This document shows positions 12,731 through 23,821 of a stretch of 64,000 bases of DNA, one piece after another (position 1 is the stretch's first letter; each line of letters opens with the position of its first letter). The notes below the pieces were generated by a model, which worked only from the letters and a program-made list of their open reading frames with translations, did no database searches and had not been told where the DNA came from. This DNA comes from Cordyceps javanica (taxonomy: Eukaryota; Ascomycota; Sordariomycetes; Hypocreales; Cordycipitaceae), in the NCBI GenBank assembly GCA_036850795.1, contig JAAECO010000004.1, positions 868,001 to 932,000 on the forward strand, given 5' to 3'. The translations under genes were made by a program, and so were the position numbers.

Positions 12731-13388
12731 GCTTGCACCAAGTCAATAGTACAGCACGACAGCGTCTGGTACTCATTTGAAGAATTGACGGCTTGTGAGA
12801 ATTCGATGAGCTGTCGGGCGCGTTTGCATGGCACCGCAGTGCTGTGACGCACCCAGAGTCCACCTTTTATCGACCGAGGAGTGTTCACAGTGCCGTGGTT
12901 CACCTAGAGCTCATATTATGCAGGTCCAGTCATCATCTTATCGTCTACTATGCCTCTTGGGTAAATATGTTGATGGAGGCAAGATTCTATGATGGGCTAG
13001 AGCCGTGATGCTGAGAATAGCCCGCCCCACATCCATTTCTGTCAAGACAGGCGCGAAGCTGAGCATAGTAAAGATCACAGTTTGCAAAAGTTCATATCCA
13101 AGAATTACTCCAGTGGCCAAAGGCCTTGGTAAGTGATTCAAACTAAATTACATGAAAAGGGGGAAAGCGCCAATTCCATACAGTGCCTATTGCTTCTTGT
13201 CGACCTTCAACGCCCGAGTCCAATCTGTTATATTGGCCATGCTTGCACTATCCCTGCCGACTTTCTGCGTGCATTCTTCTTTGCTGTCCATTGCTCGAAT
13301 TATCAAATTTTATTTTGACATGGAATTATCCGTTGATAAGGAATTTCGTTCATCACCAACCCCAACATCCGCTTTCGGTACCCAACAT
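12731..13388. other. Intergenic, polymerase eta promoter side
   Basis: This contains the upstream region of the polymerase gene and the 3' side of the small coiled-coil gene. No supported gene or strong motif is visible. Confidence 0.6.
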
Positions 13389-13730
13389 TCATTTTTGCGA
13401 TTCGCGACTCGCTCGCTCAGATATCTCTGCGGTTGCCTCCTCAAAATCATGAAGATCCTGAACAGCAACAGCCAGTCGATGTTGTAGCATAGTCATTTGC
13501 GAGTGAAGCTGGTTAATGCTAGACTGCCAGTACGCCATATCGTGGTGACGCTTTACAGGGTCCACTTCGTACGCTTGAATGTAGGAAAGCTGCTGGTACT
13601 GATGTCGGATGTTATCCTCCGTAAGGTGAACGCTTTGCGTCGCTTCTTCGATTTCCATCTGAAGTCGTTGGCGCAGTTTCGATCCACGCCGCAGCTCAGC
13701 CATGCGTTCTGGTGGGACCTTGCCCGACAT
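13389..13730 (-). CDS. Small coiled-coil protein, hypothetical
   Basis: A single-exon frame of 113 residues that I do not recognise. It begins MSGKVPPERMAELRRGSK and is almost wholly predicted helical, with heptad-like spacing of Leu, Ile and Val from about residue 15 to 105 and a charged composition without signal peptide or membrane segment. The ATG context (AAATATG) is acceptable. The same strand is open for a few codons upstream without another good start, so it could be the terminal exon of a longer gene. The composition is far from random shadow frames, which supports coding, but no motif fixes a role. A small subunit of a coiled-coil assembly is one possibility, purely by structure. 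Confidence 0.45.
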   Translation of the reverse strand: MSGKVPPERMAELRRGSKLRQRLQMEIEEATQSVHLTEDNIRHQYQQLSYIQAYEVDPVKRHHDMAYWQSSINQLHSQMTMLQHRLAVAVQDLHDFEEATAEISERASRESQK

Positions 13731-16700
13731 ATTTGCTCCCAGCTTTATGCGCTGCCCAATTTTTCTGCGATTGAGCGACCCTGGGGAGCCTTGTAAGCTC
13801 AGGATGGTTGAGAGTATGCCACTGAGGCCAACAACGTAAAAGACGACAAGATATGCTTACACAAGCTAGCTGCTTTACGCCGCGCGACGAAGTGCGCGTC
13901 CTGGTAAAAGGCTTCGCTGGTTATCGTCAAAGATTCGAGAGAGACAAATCAAAAGGAACTGTCGGTCTTCCTATTTCATAACTGTGCTTCGCACAGCTCG
14001 CGCGCGGACTAAGGAGAAGCTCTAGCGATGCTCGCAACTAGTTGGTGAGGCACTCTCGGCTCTTGGCGGCTCTCAAAGAAGGCTAAATGAGGCGGCAGTC
14101 TGCCAATCAGCACTTGATCATCGCTCGAGGACTGACTTTTACTTACAGGGCGATGGCTTCCTGCCCACTGTTTTTGAGTCGAGGGGCCAACGCAACCAGT
14201 GTACAGTACTTTGTAGGCGACACTAGTATGGTAAATCGTGGAAGTTCTGACTCGACTTCACCCTGTCAAAGTTCACATTCGGTAGCCAGCTACCGATTGA
14301 GCCAAAGCTATGTGTAAGACAGTATTCTGTCTCGGCAGCAAAAAGGATGACGGCGTGGTATGAAACAAAAATCGGACCCAAGGTTAAAAATGAGAACAGG
14401 AAACTGGCTCTGGCTCGAACGAATATAAGGCTCTCGCCTCGGGCTCATGGAAGAGGGGAAGCAGGCGACACGCGGGGGGTTATTAGGGACGAGAAGAAAC
14501 AATACCGGTAATCTGCATGGGCGTGGAGTGCGACAAGGAGTCGAGTGAAAGGAGGGGGGGTTCTTGCCGGAAGCCCAGGTCAGACAATTCGGCTTTCTCG
14601 CGTGGTCCAAGTACCCTTCCGACCAGGCGCCGCCTTGGCCTTGGCTGCAAATGGATGGGCTGTCGGTGGTGTTTCTCATCTGTTGACGGGTTGTCACTTG
14701 TCATCCCACGCGCACACATGCGCGTACCCCTGCTCGCAGCGGGCGGAGCATTATTAAATTGACGAACACGAGGGCCTGTATCCGTACAGAAGTGTTCATA
14801 CTCTAATGTGTTGTAGGCTTGTAGCTAGACCGCATCTTGCGCCCTTTCTGGCGGATTTCATGGTGCTTCTCATGCTGGTAATGAGGACGGTACCGACGTG
14901 CGTCCTTTCCATCTAGGATTATTAGTCGGGAGTCTTTGCAAACCTCCAGGGGGTTATTAGAGGCAATATGGCCTCCTCTCCCTTGCTTCCGCGCCGCTGT
15001 CATATGCAAGCCCTAGCCCCATGGCCCCTCCTCCTTCATTCAAGAATGACAGCAGCCGGGCTGATTCTCCGCCGAACTCTAATACGGGACATTTCGCAGA
15101 TGCACTTCGGACTATTTGCACGGTGACCAAACACTCTCATATGCGCCTCGCAAGCTTAAAGAACATGTACCAGCATTTGCCGTGCATTTAATGTCTCTTG
15201 ACGCTTCAGCTGATGCGTTGTTCGTCTCAATGCCTTGATCGCATGAAGGCGGGTCGCACAGCATAAGAAAAATTAGGACACCAAAATGCCCTCGAGCGCG
15301 CCCGCAGGGACACTCTTTGACTGCCAATGTCAATGTGCAAGGGTCCAGATTGCGTGAATAGGCGACCGGTTTCTAGCACGGGGAGAGAAAACCAGCCCTG
15401 TTGTTGCCGAGTACGAGAGTGAATTAGACTCAACTGCTACAGTAGCCTGGTCTTGCCAAGCATGGACGGTTGCGGGAGAGACGCCTATCAAGAATTCTAG
15501 CGCTCTGCAGCTGACCCATTTTCAGTGTCGCGAGACCTTGCAGCTGCCTCTACAGAAATAGTCATCATAGAGAAGGCATTTAATATATTGAGGCATCGTT
15601 GTATGTGGTGAAATACACGCTGGGGGGGCACACAGCAGCTTACCCTGCACCCATTGGGTTCCCGCAATCACCGCAGCTTTCTCTACCGTGGGTTATTGTT
15701 CGAGTTACCGCTGTTTCCTATTCTGATAATCGTACTGGGAGTTACTGTTAGTGGTGGGATTAATAAAGCTACTTGTGCTAGAATTTCTCGATGCATACAA
15801 GCATCCAAGTCCCCATCACGCATAGCTCGCCAAAATTGGAGGCGCTCGCACGGAGGCGCTCGCACAGAGTCTCAAAACTTGAACTTCGTTGAACAATGGT
15901 ATTAGTAAATACACGATTGACTTTGGTGATTGTCCGAAGTCATAAGACGTGGCAAATTTTTATCATTGCCATCTATCACTGATACGTTGACTCGGGCGTG
16001 TACCGAACTAAGAGAATATACCGAATTGCCCCCAAAACACGGTAAAACATCATGACAGACATTTTTCTAAACCAAGAAAATTGGGTGCAAGCGAAAAAGA
16101 GCCGTTTAATTTAGATATGAGGTTGTGGACCGCGATCATCTTTTCAGAGATTCGACTGTCAAATACTGACTGTTGAGATGGTCATTTCCAAATTGTCCCA
16201 TTGGTACAGCCATTGACTCGAAATGGTCCTTAATATAGTAGATGCCGACCTCTTAGACATGACCAAACTCATTGTACAGGAGCGACTAGTCATTGCTTGC
16301 TGTGCCAGAGTAGGCATGTCGCTCAACGCAGTCACTGCCCTTAAGGGAAGCCATGGATGTTGGAAGAGATTTCGGGTCGTCTTGGCTCAAGTACTGTGCC
16401 ATTTGAAGTGATCAATGATGGCAGATGTTAAAGGTATCTCTGTTGCGACCCATCGTTCAGGAACCCACCTCTGTGATGCAGGGCGGTCATCCAAGGCTAC
16501 ACAGTCAATTGACGCAATTCTCGAGGTCAAGCTCGAAAAAGACTGGACTATGCCAGTGGATGGGGCTACAATCAATATGCTGGCCGTGACGTTGACACCA
16601 GAATGTCGCAATTCAGCTCCAACCGCTATCGGGAACGACAGGATATCCAATTCTGGCGTATCTGGCGAACGTTTCGCTTTATTGTGACTCGGTATTGGGG

Positions 16701-17735
16701 CCATTGCTCATACTCACGGCAGCCCGGGATGCAGGTTGGTCAGATTCGTTCAACACAAGGGAGGAACCGGCGTCCCGGTTCAGCCATCTATCGACGCTGT
16801 CATACCGAAATTCATCACATGTGTAACGTATAACGTGGAGAATAGAAACTCGCTCAACAAAGCCAAGCTTGTTGTCACGGACTTTACGATCCGAGTTGTA
16901 CTGCCACCGCACCTTGCTGTGGCCATGACAAGGCAGATTCTCGAATCCTGAACGACAAAGGCCGTCATTGCTAATCAAACTTGCAAATTGTATAAGAAAA
17001 TTCGCATATCGTATGTCAGAGTTTTTTGAGATGGAGAGAGTTACATCGGGGAGCCGTGACAATGGGTGTCTGAGTTGCAAGCATGCATTCTCCGCGAGAC
17101 GCTCTAGATTCCCGTCACAGGAGCCCAGGCTTGACAGAGCAATATGCAGGGCGAGATTATGAGAAGTGAGTGCTATAGGAAAATCAACCGTCTCTTATCG
17201 TGCGTCGTTGTTTATACACATGGCGACTATCTCTTTCTCATGCACTGCGGCAAGCGTCCGCCCGCCGGAGGAAAGAATGGCGTAATGTCAGGAAAAATTA
17301 AATAAAAAGAAAACACTACTGGCGAGGACTATTCTTTTGGATTCATTCTTGTTACCATATTGTTCTTCGTTCACGCGTTACTCAACTACAATGAGATTCT
17401 GAACGTGGTGAGCAGTTTCGCCGCAAAGCGTGATCAAAACCTCAACAGACCGAGAGTACCTAACAGGAGGGTGAAAGTAATTCGGATGCTCTCTTGCACA
17501 TGGAGAAGAATCCCAGTTTTAAAGCTTGAAACTTTTGTTCTTTCTTTCTTTCTTTCTTTCATTCATTCTTTTGTAGTTTGGCATTGCCTGGCCGCAACAG
17601 TGCTCTACAGCAACTCAACTCTAATCGGGCGGCAATGCAGCCCAACTTGGCGAGACGACGAGTTCCTTCAGCTCAACGCGATTCTTATCGTTTGGAATCT
17701 AAGAGGAAATAGCTCGCCGGGCCTCCACAAACAGG
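13731..17735. other. Gene-poor, AT-richer interval
   Basis: Four kilobases without a supportable gene. Frames of 60-130 codons occur on both strands around 16.2-17.1 kb, but they overlap antisense partners and show no motif. Local curiosities are a 6-bp-stem hairpin (CTGTGC-TTC-GCACAG, 13982-13996), a short direct duplication of GGAGGCGCTCGCAC near 15838-15865, and a CTTT/CATT run at 17520-17570. Degenerate repeat DNA is plausible but not shown. Confidence 0.5.
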
Positions 17736-17809
17736 TCCCCTGTGGCTCAGTTGGCTAGAGCGTTGGACTGTTAATCCAAAGGTCGGAAGTTCGAGCCTTC
17801 CCGGGGGAG
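17736..17809 (+). tRNA. tRNA-Asn (anticodon GTT)
   Basis: All four stems can be folded by eye: acceptor TCCCCTG/CGGGGGA with a G discriminator, D arm GCTC-GAGC, anticodon arm TTGGA-TCCAA around loop CTGTTAA, and T arm GGAAG-CTTCC around TTCGAGC. The anticodon GTT reads AAC/AAT. No intron and no encoded CCA, as expected of a eukaryotic nuclear gene. The internal A box (TGGCTCAGTTGG) and B box (AGTTCGAGCCT) are both present. Confidence 0.95.
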
Positions 17810-19190
17810 TAACATGATTTCTTTTTGATCTTTTTGACACCATACAGTGTGGATACTTGGATAAGGCATATCTTGATTCACTCTTATTGTACGGAGTAAG
17901 GCGCCGAGAAATGCGGTGCTGGTTTCTTGCCTGGATTGCAACACGTGTGACACTGCTTCCATCACGAGGCTATCATTTATTAGTCTTTGATAAATGGGAG
18001 ATGGCAAGCCGAACCCAGTTGTTCCTCCAATCTAATTTTACTAAATATATTTATTTTTCGGAAACTTGTTGCTGGAGACAGTTGACGCGCCAAGTTGAAA
18101 TTCTTTCTTTCTTTTTTCGCCGAAGTGGGTTGCATGCCCCAGAAATGTCCATTGGACGAATTGGATCTGGGTAACACTTACTCATGTAGCTCAAGGCAAG
18201 GCCTCAGTAATGGAACATGTACGAGCGGCGGCCAAGCAAGAACAAGGTTACAGCCTGACGGGAAAGGCGAGACTCCGTCTGCGGCTGCAGCCTCGTGGGC
18301 TAGCTGGGCTAAAACCTGACACTGCCGGACATAAGCTCTTCGTTACACAATGATGGCTTTGGCTCAATGATGGCTTTGGCTTACAACCCAGAAGGAATGT
18401 ATAATGTCGCATTTTTTTAGACGGACGTGCTTCAATGTGACGTGGGCTTGACGCGTCCTCCCCAAGCCCAACGCCAACAAAGCATAGGCGGACAGTTACT
18501 TTTGCAAGAATACGCCGGCGGACAAGGCATCCACGAATCTTTTGTGCTCTTTCGGAAGTGGTGGCGGGCATTCCGAATCCAAGGCAACCGCACGTAAGGC
18601 AGCTGCGTCAAATTTGGGTTGTCGCCAGACTGCAGCAGCAGTTCATGGGAGCACCTCATTGTACAGGATGGCTGTCATGCCATTCTTTGGCGATCGAAAA
18701 GGGATGCGATTGCCGCGACTCACTAGAAACCTCCGCTATTATCACACCTGATGCAAACCTGGTAAGAAATCACAAAGACTTGGCACTTGATTCAAACAAT
18801 GATATAATGAATAAAGGTTTCTTGTAAAATCTTTAATAGCACGTAGAAGAAGTATTGTGAAGTGACCGTGGACACATCTGACTTGCAGCCCAACCAAGCA
18901 CCACCTCGCGCAATCGCCTACTTGTCCTCTGCCAGATTTCAAAGAAAACACTTCTCATAGACTGGTTGATTCGAAACTGGGTGCAAGAGACTTGTTAAGA
19001 ATATTCGAATCTTCTAAACTAGGAGGGACACCTCCTCTGGAGCTGACGTTTGAGCCGGGGGGGAATGCATGGGGCTTACCTTGCTGGCAGAAATGGGTGT
19101 CACAACGTTCAGCTTGGTTGGCTGGATCCTTGTACTCGATGAGAATCGACACAGTTTAATATGGAGCACGTCTACCACATACCAAAGTAG
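17810..19190. other. Intergenic, possible 3' exon of the peptide gene
   Basis: No independent gene is supported. A 15-nt unit (GATGGCTTTGGCTCA type) is duplicated at 18350-18382. On the minus strand 18930-19150 holds a stretch with acceptor- and donor-like sites and a frame reading CDTHFCQQ, which could be a downstream exon of the secreted peptide gene at 19191-19328; see findings. Confidence 0.4.
17822..17826 (+). terminator. RNA polymerase III T-run terminator
   Basis: Five T residues 13 nt after the tRNA-Asn discriminator base, followed by a second T5 run at 17831-17835. This is the usual Pol III stop signal. Confidence 0.7.
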
Positions 19191-19328
19191 CTACTTGCGA
19201 GCCTTGCCCCAGGCGACAATGACGTCTCCGGAATCCGCGTAAATCGGCGGCTCAGGAGCCACGGGGGCCGCACCCGCACCAGCGATTGCTGCAGCAAAAG
19301 CAACAAAGACATAAAAGTAAGTCGTCAT
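19191..19328 (-). CDS. Small secreted peptide precursor (candidate RiPP precursor)
   Basis: A 45-codon frame, too short for usual length cut-offs. Residues 1-20 (MTTYFYVFVAFAAAIAGAGA) form a good signal peptide with an Ala-x-Ala cleavage site. The remaining 25 residues start APVAPEPPIY, contain a Tyr30 and a Trp40, and end in the basic tail GKARK before UAG. A consensus TATA box sits about 110 nt upstream and the ATG context is CAAAATG, which makes chance unlikely. It is transcribed away from the UstYa gene 1 kb distant. UstYa-dependent RiPP precursors are secreted, Kex2-cut and carry aromatic core residues; this peptide has the first and third properties but only a weak basic site and a single copy. 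It may also be exon 1 of a longer gene. Function is inferred from context; alternatives are a small effector or an unrelated secreted peptide. Confidence 0.4.
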   Translation of the reverse strand: MTTYFYVFVAFAAAIAGAGAAPVAPEPPIYADSGDVIVAWGKARK

Positions 19329-20336
19329 TTTGACAAGAAAAGATGGCCGATTATAAACAGATGTGGATAAGCAAAGAAGATAGAGGCTTTGTGGTGCTCA
19401 AACTGCAAGAAATCGAACCTAGAGGTCCCTTCATCTGCCTTTTTATAACCTGCTTGCCCGCCTCCCCTCCCCGACTGCGAAGCTCCAAAGTTGGTGTTGA
19501 CTTCTTGAAGCAGTAACATAATTCAAATGTTCCAGGCCGAGGAAGGCTTCTGAGTCAAGCCATCTTGTGTGACTTTTTGAGGATTGTGTGTGTGTGTGAG
19601 TAATAAAAGTCTGGTTGGCCGCAGTCCTGCGTGGCCGCTTCGCACCGCGGCATCCCCGAACTGACCGCCACCGCCGCATTGCTGCTTTTTTTTTTCTTTT
19701 TCGACCCGGGTCGGGGTTTCTGTCGCGCCCGTTGTTCTTGCTAATACAGAAGCGATGACTTGTAGCGTGTAGCGCTTGGCCCGATCACTGCGACAAGGGG
19801 GCTGCGCTTAATCGGACCTCATGGCAGCAGACTCGAGTTGGTCCTGGCCGCCGAGGTTAGTGCATCGGGGCAGCAACATTGCGAGGTGTGGTGTCTTCAT
19901 GTAAAAGGAGCATGTAGGCCGGAGAATTTTTTCATGAATAAATGTCCCCAGGCTGGAGGTCGCCGGCTGCGACAAGGCGCATTACCTTGCGGCGGAGGGC
20001 TAGTCAAGCCCCCCCTCCATGTACTTGGCGGCCACCACATCTGCTTCTGGGCCAACCATCATCAACACAAGTCTCCGTGTAAATGTGCTACTAGAAAGTC
20101 TGGTTTTGGAAACATTTGCTCATCGTTCAGGAGGGCGAGGTTGGATGGGTAAGGCCCACAGGTGTTTGGCCGAACGGTAGTGCTAGCGTAGCCTCGCGCC
20201 GGAAGCAGTGGTGACTACCAGATATGTAGGACTCGATTGACATGGTCCAGATATTTAGGACTAACGTGGTTTGGATTTGATCGACTTCTCCTCCTCAATG
20301 TCAAAAGAAAGTAAGCAGATGCTGTTGTAACCCAAA
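19329..20336. promoter_or_regulatory. Divergent promoter between peptide and UstYa genes
   Basis: One kilobase separates the two divergent start codons. It contains the peptide TATA box, a TG-rich run near 19588, a poly-T tract and a perfect 12-bp palindrome CGACCCGGGTCG at 19702-19713, which could bind a dimeric zinc-cluster regulator. No other gene is supported in it. Confidence 0.45.
19438..19447 (-). promoter_or_regulatory. TATA box of the secreted peptide gene
   Basis: Minus-strand TATAAAAAGG, 110-119 nt before the ATG at 19328. The spacing closely matches the TATA boxes of two other small secreted protein genes in this window (43823-43830 and 53636-53643). Confidence 0.6.
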
Positions 20337-21515
20337 ATGCCGACGACAGACGACGATAGACCATTGGATGATGGCAACGATTCCGATGGCTCACCTCTCT
20401 TGGCTGACTCGGAATCAGCAATGGTCAGAAATAAAGCTACAATCAGCCTAGGACTCGGGATACTGGGAGTCTCACTTCTTTTGAATATCACTTTCATCAT
20501 TTTGCTGGTCGTGGCTGACTGTCCCCATCTTTCTCATCGGCTGCACCATAGTCGTTGGATGGACATCCGCTTATACTGTACGCGACTTACATGCAAAGTG
20601 TACGAGGTGAACAGCAACGCACACTGACATTGGCGTACAGCTCCGGCTTCTGAATCTATCGAGAACATACCCCGAATATTCAGAATGGCTTTTCAGGACG
20701 ACCAAAGCCCCTACCAGGGATGGCCGGATGACGAGAAGGACCAGCTGTGGCAAGACATGTACAGCAGTGAGCATAGAGATGATGAGAGCTCTCCCAATGA
20801 ACAGCGACTTACAAATGATATCTTTTAGAGGGCATGTCTATTCGAATCGACGAGCAAGCTGCGGGCAGTCTACTCAACAGGACGGAGCACGCTCCAGTGG
20901 TCGGTATACAGCACGACTACGTCGTTGGACTTGACGTGTTTCACCAACTACATTGCCTGGTCAGTCTTCTCATTCCCAGACGTCGTATCAGACTCTAATC
21001 ATCTTTAGAATATGATTCGGCAGTCTATATACCCCGTTCGCTATAATTCGTCCATTCTCCGTAAAGACGGATCGGTTGATTTTTTGGCTTGGTCTCATCT
21101 AGGTACGATGCCCAACATGAACGACTCACACCGACTGCCTAGGGGGCGCAGTGGAAATGCTTATGCCGGAGATGAAATGATATATCTAACCAACTTTGTC
21201 CACTTTTCAGACCACTGTATCGAAGTGCTTCGCGAATCGCTCACCTGCGCTGCCGACGTCAGCGCCATCCCCTACAGGTGGCACCACGAGACCAAGATTG
21301 CCGAACCGGACATACGAAGTGTGCACATGTGCCGCAACTTTACAAAGATACGGGAGTGGGCATTCAGCCGGTTCATACCCATGACGACGAAGCGAAAGCA
21401 CGTCGAGGACGGTGTGGTCGTGGACTATACTGGCGTTGGCCGAGACCCGGAAGAGGTCCTGGCAGAGGAACTGGCCAACCCCGAGGGCTGGAACAAGACC
21501 GTGAACGATCTCTGA
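20337..21515 (+). CDS. UstYa-family (DUF3328) oxidase-like protein
   Basis: Four exons, 20337-20577, 20641-20766, 20829-20959 and 21009-21515, give 334 residues. Donors are GTACGC, GTGAGC and GTCAGT; each acceptor ends in AG. The N-terminus is cytosolic and acidic, followed by one membrane span (about residues 34-60) and a lumenal domain. Family landmarks are LYSPASESIENIPRIF just after the first splice, SPYQGWPDDEKDQLWQDMY, and the first His-rich motif HQLHC at 161-165. The second motif reads HFSDHC (231-236), one residue longer than the usual HxxHC. UstYa proteins are copper-dependent enzymes that oxidatively cyclise or hydroxylate peptide and other natural-product precursors, as in ustiloxin and phomopsin pathways. 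No second UstYa gene lies in the window. The neighbouring divergent secreted-peptide gene is a plausible substrate; that link is inference. Confidence 0.88.
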
Positions 21516-23821
21516 TGAGCAGACCTACTACTACACATCTTGTCACATTTCTGCAATTGCATCCGAGAGCGCCAGTTACATTGTTGCGTAGAGTTCAGCG
21601 CCGAGCAACGTGGTGGACCAGCTGCACCCACCACTCACTCTCCAGGATACAGCTGGGTGCTGGTACCCGGAGAGATAACGTGGCAGATTCGATGGCAGAT
21701 ACTTTGGGTCAAGTGTGTTTGTTCTCGTCGGCGTATGGATCGCATCGAATGCGACCGGTGTGCGAGCACCCTGGAGCATAGACCACCCTGTGGCAATAGT
21801 TTTGTTTGTCTCACGGAACCTCCTAAAATCTGACATAAATTTTACCCAATTCTTTAGGTATAGGTGGGTTTTTTAATCCCTCTTCTTACTTAAGGACTTT
21901 GGCTTTACTCGTAGCAGTGAGAGCGGCTGATGTTGCCCAAAGGCCCGTCAAAGTTGGAGTTGGGGTGGCTGCGTGCATTGCTCCTCGTCGGAACTCATCA
22001 GACAGGGGAGCTTAAAAAATGCATCGAGCTTTGGCATTGAGCATATATGCAAACATGCCGTTTCCAGGTGTATATAGCTGAAAAAGTGCCTTCATCGTCG
22101 CATTTACCCGCTCAAAAAGTCCATGAATGAAGCAATCTTCAGTTGGCGTGTAGTTGGAGCAGTTGCTGGGAGTCAAAGGCTGCCCTACGTCGGAACGATT
22201 AACACACCATACGAAGAAGGAGAAGAAAAGAAGAAAAAGAATTAGTTATTATTCATGCAATATTGAATGACGAAAAATGACCACGACATAACATGGCCAG
22301 GCTTTGTAGCAGTGTGCCCCGACTGGGATACAGATACACCCGCCAATGACATTCTTGTGACGACCGGGAACATGATGTGGTCCTTCAGTTTCTATAGTGC
22401 GACAAAAATCAGGCGATTTCAGCCTGAGACAGGGAGCTGCAAGGTTTGTGAAAGTTGCGCAGGCGTTCTTTTTTTATTTTTTTCTTCGGTTTTTTTTTGG
22501 GGGGTGGTGACTGCGTCGGGGAAAGCCCGAGTCCGTCTCAGTACAGACGGACTACCTCCGACTACTGTGCACACTTTTGGTCTTGACACATCTTTGGCAA
22601 GGAAAAAAACAAAAACGCCAGATCAAAGCCAAAGAGCGGGCCGTACTAGTACAGCTGAAGGGATATACAGAGACAAAATATCACTCAATGAAGAGCTCAC
22701 TGTTCATATCCTGCCTTGAGCATTCTGGAGTGCGTCTCGAAGAACAGCCCACGAGCCCTAGGAAGAAGGGGCGTGGAAGGAGAGGGCGGGGGTCTAGTTT
22801 GATGCAGTCTCTCGCGGCGAAAGAAAAAAAGCTTCTTTTCTCGCCTTCTCCTCAGCTGAGCTGAGTTTTCCCCCGCAGACGGGTAGCCGCATGTCTTGGC
22901 CCACCGGCTTGGCCAGGGTAACAAGGACCAGACGGAGGCGGATTTCGCTCCCGGACTTTGCAGGAAATGCATTGTAGCTCACCGTCATGGATCGATTGCT
23001 AGGTAGTTTGTTCTCAATGTCCCTGCAGCGGCGATCGTGCGCATATCATCGCCACAATGGTTTGTAGTTGGCCTGCCTTGAGAGAAAGAAAAAGACTTCG
23101 CTTCTTTGTTAGCAAGAGGAATGCACTAGAGTGATTGTATACTGCAGATTTGACCCCCAGGAATGCCAGTAGACACATGCATGCAGTACCGGGTCCGTCC
23201 GTGCTGGTATATTGGCTGGATTGTTGGCGTATTCTCGCTCCTTCAGCCCAATAGTCTTTTCAAGTTTGAATCCGAGTTTGAATCCGAGTTTACTCGTAGA
23301 AATGGCCCCAATGCGAGCCAACGGACCTGCCTGTTCGTTCACCTTTTTCAACGTCCCATTCATTCTGCGACAATGCCGATGCAGTTCTGTGGAAGACATG
23401 TTTTGGACAATGTGACTGGACACCAAAGTGACCATGTAAGCCACGCCGGCGGCGCTTCGGGAAGCCGCAGCCTTGCTAACCTTGATTGGTGGGACTAAAC
23501 ATCACTATTTGAACGAGACAAGTAGAATGAGACAACTCGAGTGAGCTCTGCATGTTATGCAGGCCGTGAAAACGGGGGTTGTGACTGTCACCACCAAATC
23601 GTCATCTATCACCAAGCCCCCGGAGTTGGAATTAAAGGGCCTAGTTCCCCCGGTCCAAAAGACTGACTTTTGGCATATCATTCCGTTCAAGAATCCTCCA
23701 TCTTTCTTATATCAGACTTTTGGATTGTGCATGTCAAAGTCTGGTCTCTTTCCCAAAGCGACCAAATATATATATATACATATACTTTGCTTTTGGTTCT
23801 TACTTCCACTCATCGCCCTTC
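21516..23821. other. Intergenic, no supported gene
   Basis: It holds the UstYa 3' side and the promoter of the kinase-like gene. A 12-nt unit GTTTGAATCCGA is tandemly duplicated around 23264-23288. TATATATATACATATA at about 23767-23783 lies 40-55 nt upstream of the next start codon and may serve as its TATA element. An open frame at 22267-22719 has no motif and is not called. Confidence 0.5.

Noticed and set aside
16387..17080. Opposed frames of 90-133 codons considered as a decayed transposase
   Set aside because: No DDE, zinc-finger or terminal-repeat signature could be found by eye; degenerate DNA remains possible but unsupported.
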